Below, one piece after another: positions 5,553-10,720 of a stretch of 10,720 nucleotides of DNA. The notes under the pieces were generated by a model. It had not been told where the DNA came from. It was given only the letters and a program-made list of their open reading frames with translations, and made no database searches. The stretch is from CAVVTR01 sp963751245 (GTDB lineage: Bacteria > Acidobacteriota > Thermoanaerobaculia > Thermoanaerobaculales > Thermoanaerobaculaceae). How positions within the stretch are numbered: the first letter of the stretch is position 1; each line of letters starts with the position of its first letter. Position numbers and translations under genes: made by a program. The stretch lies in NCBI GenBank assembly GCA_963751245.1, contig CAVVTR010000014.1, positions 1-10,720 of the forward strand, given 5' to 3'.

Positions 5553-7151
5553 ATGACCCTCTCACACCTGGTCGAAAGAATGTCCGACCCTACCTTCTAC
5601 CCGGAAGGGCCGGCGCGTGTGGACGTCGTCCAGACGCACATCTCCTACATCTTCCTGACCGACCGGTTCGCGTACAAGGTCAAGAAGCCGGTGGACTTCG
5701 GCTTCCTCGACTACACGACCCTGGAGAAGCGGCGGCGGCTGTGCGAGCAGGAGGTCCTCCTCAACGCGCGCCTGTGCCCGGAGACGTACCTGGGGGTCGT
5801 GGAGCTGCGCGAGCAGGACGGGGTGCTGGCCCTGGAGGGCCCGGGCGAGACGGTGGAGGTGGCCGTCAAGATGGTCCGCCTGCCCGAGGACCGCATGCTC
5901 CGCCACGTGCTGGCCCACGGCGAGGCCCGCACGGCGCTGTTCGCGGAGATCGCCCGCATCCTGGCCGACTTCCACTCGCGCGCCGAGACCAACGAGCGCA
6001 TCCAGGCGATGAAGGGGCTCGAGGGCGTCCGTTTCAACTGCGAGGAGAACTTCCAGCAGACCGAGGGGGTCGTCGGCCGGCTGGTGTCCCGGGAGCGCTT
6101 CGAGCACCTCCGCACCTCGACGCGCCTGTTCCTCGAGCGCCACGCGGCGCTGCTCGAGCGCCGGGCCCGCGCGGGCCGCGTCCGGGACGGCCACGGCGAC
6201 CTCCACCTGGACTCCATCTGCGTCACCGATCCCGTGCGGATCTTCGACTGCATCGAGTTCAACGAACGGTTCCGCTACCAGGACGTGGCGGAGGAGGTGG
6301 CGTTCCTCGCCATGGACCTGGAGTTCCACGGCTTCGGGGACTTCGCCCGGGCGTTCGTGGACGCGTACGTGGAGGCGTCCGGCGACCGCGAGCTGCTGCG
6401 CCTGCTCGACTTCTACAAGGCCTACCGCGCCTACGTGCGCGCCAAGATCCACTCGTTCCAGGTGGACGACCCGGCGGTGCCCGCGGAGGCCAAGCCGCGG
6501 ATCGCCGACGTGGCGTCGCACTACTACGAGCTCGCCGACCGCTACGCGGCGCTGTTCAACCCGCAGCGGCTGTTCGTCACCTGCGGCCTGACCGGCTCGG
6601 GCAAGAGCACGCTGGCGAGGCGCCTGGCCTCGCGCTACAGCCTCCAGGTGCTGCGCTCCGACGTGGTCCGCAAGGAGCTGCTGGGGCTCGAGTCCACCGA
6701 ACGCCGCCACGTTCCGTTCGGGGAGGGGGAGTACTCCCCGGCCATGACGCAGGACACCTACGACGCCATGGTGGACAAGGCCGCGGCGCTCCTCGCCGAG
6801 GGCCACTCCGTGGTGCTGGACGGCTGCTACCTCAAGCGCGACCAGCGCGCCGGCGCGGTGGCGCTGGCCCGGCGGCTGGGCGTGCCCTTCGTGCTCTTCG
6901 AGTGCCGCGCCTCGGAGGAGGTGGTGCGCGAGCGGCTGGCCCGGCGCGCGCAGAAGTCCGCTTCCGTGTCGGACGGGCGCTGGGAGATCTACCAGGCGCA
7001 GCTCGCCGAGTACGAGCCGCCAGAGGAGCTGTCGCACCCGGAGCGGATCGTGGTCGACCGCTCGCGCCCCATCGAGGAGCTGCTCGAGACGCTCCACCCG
7101 CTCATGCCGGCGCCCTGGAACGGCGGCGGCCGTGGCCCCCGCGCCTCCTGA
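5553..7151 (+). CDS. Bifunctional aminoglycoside-phosphotransferase-like / P-loop kinase protein
   Basis: A 532-residue two-domain protein (COG2187 + COG0645 architecture). The N-terminal half (about 1-320) is an APH/choline-kinase-like fold: THISYIFL and AYKVKKPV near 28-47 with a candidate ATP-binding lysine, then HGDLHLD at 214-220 (Brenner motif, with Asp where Asn is usual) and FDCIEFN with Asp232 as metal ligand. The C-terminal half (about 340-510) is a P-loop kinase with Walker A GLTGSGKST at 345-353, RSDVVRKEL soon after, and a basic RERLARRAQK region resembling a lid. Both halves look intact. Its substrate is not established and I would not call it an antibiotic-resistance gene. The start follows family openings (SDP-x-x-YP near residue 11). 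An internal ATG ten codons in is an alternative. Confidence 0.92.
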   Translation: MTLSHLVERMSDPTFYPEGPARVDVVQTHISYIFLTDRFAYKVKKPVDFGFLDYTTLEKRRRLCEQEVLLNARLCPETYLGVVELREQDGVLALEGPGETVEVAVKMVRLPEDRMLRHVLAHGEARTALFAEIARILADFHSRAETNERIQAMKGLEGVRFNCEENFQQTEGVVGRLVSRERFEHLRTSTRLFLERHAALLERRARAGRVRDGHGDLHLDSICVTDPVRIFDCIEFNERFRYQDVAEEVAFLAMDLEFHGFGDFARAFVDAYVEASGDRELLRLLDFYKAYRAYVRAKIHSFQVDDPAVPAEAKPRIADVASHYYELADRYAALFNPQRLFVTCGLTGSGKSTLARRLASRYSLQVLRSDVVRKELLGLESTERRHVPFGEGEYSPAMTQDTYDAMVDKAAALLAEGHSVVLDGCYLKRDQRAGAVALARRLGVPFVLFECRASEEVVRERLARRAQKSASVSDGRWEIYQAQLAEYEPPEELSHPERIVVDRSRPIEELLETLHPLMPAPWNGGGRGPRAS

Positions 7152-7167
7152 CGCGGCGCGCCCCGCC

Positions 7168-7196
7168 TTGATCTGGGAGGGCCCGTGGCTCATGAT
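7168..7196 (+). promoter_or_regulatory. Candidate sigma70 promoter for the MinD-like/HTH operon
   Basis: TTGATC at 7168-7173 and CATGAT at 7191-7196 are separated by exactly 17 bases; each matches four of six consensus positions. Transcription would begin near 7203, about 40 bases before the ATG at 7245. This argues against using the in-frame GTG at 7185, which would lie inside the promoter spacer. Confidence 0.4.
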
Positions 7197-7244
7197 CGGG
7201 GCAGGGCCCCGGCGTGGCGGCACGCGCGGCCGGCCCGGAGAACG

Positions 7245-8222
7245 ATGGCGAGATCAGGAGTCCTGAACGGCACGGCGCCCGCGGCGGGCGAGGAGGCGCG
7301 CAGCGGCGCGCCGGCCTCCGGCCGCACCATCGTCGCCATCGGCGGCGGCAAGGGGGGGAGCGGCAAGACCATGCTGGCCGCCGCCCTGGGCGCGGGGCTG
7401 GCCCGCCGCGGCCTCGGCGTCGTGCTGGTCGACTGCGACCTGGGGGGCGCCAACCTGCACACCGTGCTGGGGCTGGAGCACCCCGGGGCGACGCTCTCGG
7501 ACTTCGTGCTCCACCGCGTCGAGGACCTCGGCGCCCTGGTGACGCCCACCCGCACGGAGCGGCTCGGGCTCATCTCCGGCGCGCGCAACGCGTTCCGGAT
7601 GGCCAACCCCCTCTACCAGCAGAAGGTCCGCCTGGCGAGGGCGATCCGGCGCCTGGACGCGGACGTGGTGATCCTCGACCTGGGGGCCGGGACCCACTTC
7701 AACGTGGTGGACTTCTTCCTCCTGGCCGAGGCCGGAGTGCTGGTGGTGGTGCCCGAGGCGACCTCGGTGGAGAACGCCTACGGCTTCCTCAAGGCCGCCT
7801 TCATGCGATACCTGAGGAGCGTGAACGGCGTCGGGGGCCTGAAGGAGATGGTGCAGGCGGCGCTCCACAGCCGGGGTGATCGCCCGGTGTCGCCGGCGGA
7901 GCTGGTCCAGGCCCTGGGCGAGCTGGACCCCGAGGCCGGCGAGAGGGTGCGGCGGCACATCGCCGGCTTCCGTCCGCTGCTGGTCGTCAACCAGGTCCGG
8001 GAGCCCTCGGAGCGAGGGCTCGGCGAGGGAATGGTCGCCGCCGTGCGCCGGGTTTTCGGGGTCGAGCTGGGTCACCTGGGTACGCTGGGCTACGACGAAG
8101 AAATCATGACCGCCCTGCGCAGGCGCGTGCCCCTCTCCTCGGAGACGCAGGGCGAGGCCTTCGCATCCGAGCTGGAGCAGGTGATCGACGGGCTCCTGGC
8201 CAGGAGGGCGGTGAAGGCGTGA
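7245..8222 (+). CDS. MinD/ParA-family P-loop ATPase (FlhG/MinD-like)
   Basis: A 325-residue cytoplasmic ATPase of the SIMIBI MinD/ParA group, whose members dimerise on ATP and position cell structures. The deviant Walker A GGGKGGSGKT lies at 33-42 with signature lysine K36 and P-loop lysine K41. A' is VDCDLGGAN at 62-70. Walker B is the VVILDLGAGTH strand, and VVPEATSVENAY follows as in MinD-type ATPases. An uncharacterised segment of about 50 residues after the ATPase core (KEMVQAALHSRGD to AGFRPLLVVNQV) is rich in charged helix. I chose ATG 7245, with GGAG six bases upstream and a promoter in front; GTG 7185, with GGGAGG before it, is the alternative and adds 20 arginine- and alanine-rich residues. 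The stop overlaps the next gene's start, so the two are coupled. No flagellar or division gene is nearby to fix the role. Confidence 0.9.
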   Translation: MARSGVLNGTAPAAGEEARSGAPASGRTIVAIGGGKGGSGKTMLAAALGAGLARRGLGVVLVDCDLGGANLHTVLGLEHPGATLSDFVLHRVEDLGALVTPTRTERLGLISGARNAFRMANPLYQQKVRLARAIRRLDADVVILDLGAGTHFNVVDFFLLAEAGVLVVVPEATSVENAYGFLKAAFMRYLRSVNGVGGLKEMVQAALHSRGDRPVSPAELVQALGELDPEAGERVRRHIAGFRPLLVVNQVREPSERGLGEGMVAAVRRVFGVELGHLGTLGYDEEIMTALRRRVPLSSETQGEAFASELEQVIDGLLARRAVKA

Positions 8223-8860
8223 AGGCTCCCTCCGAGATGGACGAGTACGAGCTGTTGGGGCTCGATCCGGGCGCGACGCACGACGAGGTGCGGCGGGCCT
8301 GGGAGAGGCTCTCGGTGCTGCTGTCGCCGGGGTCGCTCCCGCTGTACTCGCTGCTCGAGCGCGCGCAGCAGGAGGAGCTTCTCGACCGGGTGCACCAGGC
8401 GTACGAGACCCTCAGCCGCGACCTGGCGGCGGAGCCGGCGGCCACGCCCGGGGACGCGGAGGCTGCGCCGGAGGCCGGGGACGAGAGCGCCGGGGCGGTG
8501 CCGGCGGAGAACGAGCTGGTCGGGGCGCTCGCCGCGGGGAGCGTGACCGGCGAGCTGCTGCGCCGGTACCGCGACTCCCACGGCGTCCCCCTCAAGGCCG
8601 TGGCCGAGCGCACCCGGGTGCCCCAGCGGCTCCTCGAGGCCATCGAGGCGGAGGACTTCACCCAGTTCCCGGTGCGGGTCTACCTGCGCGGCTTCGTGAT
8701 GTCCTACGCCCGCGACCTCGACCTCGATCCGGGCGCGGTGTGGACCTGCTACGAGCGCCTCTGGGAGGCGTGGCAGGAACGCGACAGCGAGCCGCCGGAG
8801 ACCCGGGAGCAGGGGTGGAACCCGTTGCGCCGCCTGCACAAGCTCCACGGCCATCGGTAG
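8219..8860 (+). CDS. J-domain-like plus RodZ-type helix-turn-helix protein
   Basis: A 213-residue soluble protein. Residues 9-67 resemble a J domain (YELLGLDPGATHDEVRRAW at the start, AYETLS at the end), but the HPD tripeptide needed to stimulate Hsp70 is absent; the loop reads SPGSLPLY. An alanine/glutamate-rich linker (about 70-98) follows. Residues 108-172 form a RodZ-type (HTH_25) helix-turn-helix: LLRRYRDSHGVPLKAVAERT, then a recognition region ending YLRGFVMSYARDLDLDP. Unlike RodZ it has no membrane segment; the tail (186-213) is charged and basic. It starts at a GTG overlapping the ATPase stop by four bases, which indicates translational coupling and probable joint function, perhaps as the partner or DNA/cytoskeleton-facing adaptor of the ATPase. 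That function is inference. Confidence 0.88.
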   Translation: MKAPSEMDEYELLGLDPGATHDEVRRAWERLSVLLSPGSLPLYSLLERAQQEELLDRVHQAYETLSRDLAAEPAATPGDAEAAPEAGDESAGAVPAENELVGALAAGSVTGELLRRYRDSHGVPLKAVAERTRVPQRLLEAIEAEDFTQFPVRVYLRGFVMSYARDLDLDPGAVWTCYERLWEAWQERDSEPPETREQGWNPLRRLHKLHGHR

Positions 8861-8872
8861 GCCCGGCTGCCG

Positions 8873-8910
8873 GTCCGGCGGGTCGTCGGGCCGCGTCTCG
8901 CCGCCCGCCC
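8873..8910 (+). repeat. 38-bp direct repeat, copy 1 (partner 8991-9028)
   Basis: This 38-base segment recurs 118 bases downstream with one difference (G for A in the middle). The second copy overlaps the 3' part of the dispersed element, so 8873-9028 looks like one and a third tandem units of about 118 bases. Confidence 0.85.
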
Positions 8911-8911
8911 A

Positions 8912-9020
8912 CCCCCAAGCCCGGCGGGCTGAACCTCGTGCTGGTTCTACGTTGGCTGAGGCCAGCCTCCGGCCCCCCGCCCGCTGCCTCGTCCGGCGGG
9001 TCGTCAGGCCGCGTCTCGCC
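8912..9020 (+). repeat. Dispersed ~109-bp repeat, inverted copy of 119-226
   Basis: This is the plus-strand copy of the element at 119-226, with high identity over its length. It contains the AGCCC-GGC-GGGCT palindrome at 8918-8930 and a TGGC-4-GCCA palindrome further on. It lies in the 265-base gap between the convergent J-like/HTH gene and the beta-barrel gene. Similarity to the left copy continues weakly as far as a CCTCCGCGAGG block (about 9031-9041). Confidence 0.85.
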
Positions 9021-9028
9021 GCCCGCCC
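8991..9028 (+). repeat. 38-bp direct repeat, copy 2 (partner 8873-8910)
   Basis: Second copy of the 38-base unit, 37 of 38 identical. The remaining bases to 9125 show no gene; they include only weak palindromes and the end of the beta-barrel gene's 3' region. Confidence 0.85.
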
Positions 9029-9125
9029 TGTCCTCCGCGAGGCGAGCCCTTGGTCTGCAGGTCGTGACGGCGACCGCTCGGCCGTCCGCGTACCCTGCGG
9101 GTGGATCCCTCGGCGCTTGCCGCGG

Positions 9126-9593
9126 CTAGAGGCGGACGCCCACGGCGAGGACGGCGCGGGTGCGGTCGGAGACGACGACCTTCAGCTGGAGATAGGGGGT
9201 GTACCAGGGGGTGTCGCCGAGGGACGCCCCGGCGATGAGGTCGAGGCCCATCCGGGTCTCGCTGTCGAGCCGGCTCGGCTTCGGGTCGTGGAAGATCACG
9301 GCGGGACCGATGCCCACCCACACCGGGTTGTCGGCGACGCGCTGGAGGTCGTAGAGGAGGTCCGCGCTCAGCGCCACGTCGTTCGCCTCGTCCCCGAAGA
9401 CCGCCTCCACGTTGGGATCGAAGCGGAGCCGGCGGGCGACGGGGAACGTCGCCTCGACGCCGACGAACGGGTCGGGCTGGTTGAAGTACGCGCCGCCGCG
9501 CAGGCCGAAGCGGACCTGCGCCTCGGCCGGCGCCGGGGCCAGGAGAGCGACGGCCACGCACGCCGCCGCCGCGAGGGGGAGCGCTCTCGTCAT
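9126..9593 (-). CDS. Small exported outer-membrane beta-barrel-like protein
   Basis: A 155-residue exported protein. A classic signal peptide is visible: MTR, then an alanine/leucine/valine-rich core (about 4-20), then APAEA with cleavage expected before Gln26. The mature part has alternating hydrophobic and polar residues in short strands with glycine/aromatic ends (FGLRGGAYF, PFVGVEATFPV, NVEAVFG, VWVGIGPAVIF, GLDLIAGASLG, PYLQLKVVV, AVLAVGVRL), consistent with a small eight-stranded outer-membrane barrel. The frame extends nine codons further upstream, but the signal peptide and a GGAGGCAGG element place the start at 9593. It lacks a C-terminal phenylalanine, so outer-membrane insertion is likely but unproven. 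It lies downstream of the BON gene on the same strand, with a hairpin between them. Confidence 0.8.
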   Translation of the reverse strand: MTRALPLAAAACVAVALLAPAPAEAQVRFGLRGGAYFNQPDPFVGVEATFPVARRLRFDPNVEAVFGDEANDVALSADLLYDLQRVADNPVWVGIGPAVIFHDPKPSRLDSETRMGLDLIAGASLGDTPWYTPYLQLKVVVSDRTRAVLAVGVRL

Positions 9594-9625
9594 GGTGCCT
9601 GCCTCCGTCGGCTCATCCAAGGCGC

Positions 9626-9655
9626 GGCGGGCCCGCCGGGTTCGGCGGGTCCGCC
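9626..9655 (-). terminator. 13-bp hairpin between the BON and beta-barrel genes
   Basis: The arms 9626-9638 and 9643-9655 pair over 13 positions with a GGTT loop; one position is a mismatch in the minus-strand RNA and a G-U in the plus-strand RNA. It lies 12 bases after the BON stop and 33 bases before the beta-barrel start. It may end or attenuate the BON transcript, so the two genes may be expressed at different levels or independently. Confidence 0.5.
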
Positions 9656-9667
9656 GCGGCGGCCCGT

Positions 9668-10120
9668 TCAGCCGACCTTGATGAGGTCGAGGACCTTCTT
9701 CACGCCCGAGGTGCTCTTCGCGGTGCTGATCGCGGTGTCCCTGAGGCTGTCCGAGGGCAGGGTGCCGCGCAGGGAGACCGTGCCGTCGACCGCCTCCACC
9801 TCGACCTTGAACGCCTTCATGCCGAGGTTGTCGATGAGCTTGAGCTTCACGCGGCTCTCCAGGATGGCGTCGTCGGTCTCGCGCTCGGCCTTGCCCACGG
9901 CCTTCGCCACCGGGGGCTGCGATGTGGCCGGGGGCTCGACCTCGAGGTTGTCGTCGACGGACGTGACGCCGTGGACGCTGAGGGCGACCTCTTCCGCGAG
10001 CTCCTGGGTCGCCTTGTGCTCCACGGTGCCCGACAGCGTGACGCTGCCCCCCGAGACGTCGATGTCGATGCGCATGCCGTCGGCCTTGAAGTGCTCCAGG
10101 AACGCCAGGCGCAGCGCGGT
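9668..10120 (-). CDS. BON-domain protein, 5' end missing at the sequence junction
   Basis: 150 residues of a protein with two BON domains, small alpha/beta modules typical of periplasmic or envelope proteins such as OsmY that bind phospholipid. The first domain runs from the cut edge: its opening helix (LRLAFLEHF) lies upstream of the first ATG, then IDIDVSGGSVTLSGTV and a VHGVTSVDDNLEV end. The second is ILESRVKLKLIDN, VEAVDGTVSLRGTL and SGVKKVLDLIKV. A PPATSQPPVAK linker joins them. The ATG at 10075 is internal to the first domain, so it cannot be the true start. The frame is open and BON-like to 10120, then meets a stop codon at 10121-10123 made by the foreign sequence. The missing part probably held a signal peptide. 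Confidence 0.88.
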   Translation of the reverse strand, partial: TALRLAFLEHFKADGMRIDIDVSGGSVTLSGTVEHKATQELAEEVALSVHGVTSVDDNLEVEPPATSQPPVAKAVGKAERETDDAILESRVKLKLIDNLGMKAFKVEVEAVDGTVSLRGTLPSDSLRDTAISTAKSTSGVKKVLDLIKVG

Positions 10121-10121
10121 C
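10120..10121. other. Sequence junction between GC-rich and AT-rich DNA
   Basis: Left of this point the minus strand encodes a BON domain up to the last base; right of it the plus strand encodes a RecQ fragment from the first codon. Base composition and codon use change at the same place. No inverted repeat, target duplication, integrase or tRNA is visible. Contig chimerism is the most economical explanation. Confidence 0.8.
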
Positions 10122-10521
10122 TATTTAAAAAGAAAGAGGAACTTGCGAGATTCAAAGAATCCACAACATGGTAAGCTTTTTTGAAAGCGATGCATGTATC
10201 AGCAAACAGCTTGCCGAATATTTTGGAGAACATCTTGAAAAAGAACGCTGCGGGCATTGTTCATTTTGTAAAAGCGGGAAAGCGGTTTTACAACATACGA
10301 CCGAACTAAAGCCTCTCGTCCATTTTGATTTTAAAACCATTACCGGTGAATTTACGAAAGCTGTCGGCGAGCAGTTTTCCGAGGTAAATTTAACGAAGTT
10401 TCTCTGTGGTATATATACGCCTGTCTTCTCGAAATTGAAAATAAAGAAACTGCCGAATTTCGGCATTCTTGAAAACTATCCCTTTTTAAAAGTTAGAAGC
10501 TGGATTAAGGATAATATTTAG
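10121..10521 (+). pseudogene. recQ: RecQ-family helicase, C-terminal fragment with a frameshift
   Basis: The 3' end of an ATP-dependent DNA helicase of the RecQ family, cut at the junction. Codons 10121-10168 read LFKKKEELARFKESTT, the helix before the zinc domain, then meet a stop at 10172-10174. The same protein continues in another frame from ATG 10168. One missing base, such as an A in ACAACATGG, would restore a single frame. The second part contains a four-cysteine zinc site: DAC (cysteine 10 from that ATG), then CGHCSFC (28, 31, 34), with LAEYFGE between. It is followed by a winged-helix-like tail (TKFLCGIYTP, KKLPNFGILENYPF). The helicase motor domains are absent. The shift may be a sequencing error or a real mutation. 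Its AT-rich codon use is unlike everything to the left. Confidence 0.85.
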
Positions 10522-10528
10522 CCTGGAT

Positions 10529-10720
10529 TTACATAATATTAGTTTGTTCCGTAAGCTTGCCCCGGGTACTGATGATAACGTCGTTTGTGGGTATGGTTTG
10601 GCCGGACATTTGCAGTCCCTTTTTTACGATCATGGGTAAACCCGAACAACACGGCACTTCCATATAGACCGTAGTGATGCTTTTGATGCCGGCGGTTTTG
10701 AATATTTCTGCAAATTTTTG
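10529..10720 (-). CDS. Iron-sulfur (4Fe-4S type) protein, C-terminal fragment
   Basis: The minus strand is open from the window edge to a TAA at 10529-10531, giving 63 C-terminal residues; the start lies outside the window. It reads FAEIFKTAGIKSITTVYMEV, then PCCSGLPMIVKKGL, then SGQTIPTNDVIISTRG and ends EQTNIM. The VYMEVPCCSGL pattern followed by a helix and an I-x-I-x-x-x-G strand is that of the C-terminal half of short 4Fe-4S ferredoxin-like proteins in anaerobes. The [4Fe-4S]-binding cysteine clusters would be upstream, so cofactor binding is inferred. It converges on the recQ fragment with seven bases between stop codons. It belongs to the AT-rich source DNA. Confidence 0.65.
   Translation of the reverse strand, partial: QKFAEIFKTAGIKSITTVYMEVPCCSGLPMIVKKGLQMSGQTIPTNDVIISTRGKLTEQTNIM

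Noticed and set aside
5553..7151. An aminoglycoside resistance gene
   Set aside because: The fold is aminoglycoside-phosphotransferase-like, but the fusion to a P-loop kinase and the altered Brenner motif match an uncharacterised housekeeping-type family rather than a resistance enzyme.
5562..7223. A 553-codon minus-strand frame opposite the kinase fusion gene
   Set aside because: The plus strand encodes recognisable Brenner and Walker motifs; the minus frame is a GC-rich shadow without motifs.
10100..10140. Integration of a mobile element at the composition change
   Set aside because: No integrase, transposase, terminal inverted repeat, tRNA target or target duplication can be seen; both flanking genes are simply cut.
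8952..10184. A 410-codon plus-strand frame running across 10120
   Set aside because: It lies antisense to the beta-barrel and BON genes; only its last codons (LFKKKEEL onward) are real, as part of the recQ fragment joined at the junction.

Overview
The window is two unrelated pieces of DNA joined at about position 10120/10121. Positions 1-10120 are very GC-rich, with codons ending overwhelmingly in G or C and long spurious open frames on every strand. Positions 10121-10720 are much more AT-rich. The gene on each side is cut at the same base: a BON-domain gene on the left and a recQ gene on the right. I see no mobile-element signature there. A chimeric contig is the simplest reading; a real recombination is possible.

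The GC-rich part looks like a Gram-negative, proteobacterium-like chromosome. It encodes a long-form adenylate kinase with a cysteine-free LID, a secreted small beta-barrel candidate, BON domains, and a MinD-like ATPase coupled to a J-like/RodZ-type HTH protein. From memory, that last arrangement suggests a high-GC deltaproteobacterial (Desulfobacterota-like) lineage, with low confidence. No rRNA or other marker settles this.

Layout: 1-360 is non-coding and holds copies of a dispersed repeat. 361-2094 (-) is a long-chain acyl-CoA ligase, divergent from a lysoplasmalogenase-like membrane protein (2201-2827, +). The YhhN-type gene converges on adenylate kinase (2970-3644, -) over a cluster of hairpins. 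Then, all on +: a PAP2 phosphatase (3784-4302); two tandem membrane-anchored paralogues (4390-4926, 4932-5477) behind an ECF-sigma-like promoter; an aminoglycoside-phosphotransferase-like/P-loop kinase fusion (5553-7151); and a translationally coupled pair, MinD/ParA-like ATPase (7245-8222) and J-like/HTH protein (8219-8860). 8861-9125 holds further repeat copies. On the minus strand follow a small exported beta-barrel candidate (9126-9593) and the truncated BON protein (9668-10120).

Much of the content concerns the envelope and lipids: acyl-CoA activation, lysoplasmalogenase/PAP2 chemistry, stress-type membrane-anchored repeat proteins, an outer-membrane candidate and BON domains. The best candidate for something poorly described is the paralogous pair at 4390-5477. 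Each protein carries two copies of one small beta-rich module behind a hydrophobic anchor. The AT-rich tail carries the 3' end of a recQ helicase gene, with an apparent one-base frameshift, converging on the 3' end of an iron-sulfur-type protein gene.
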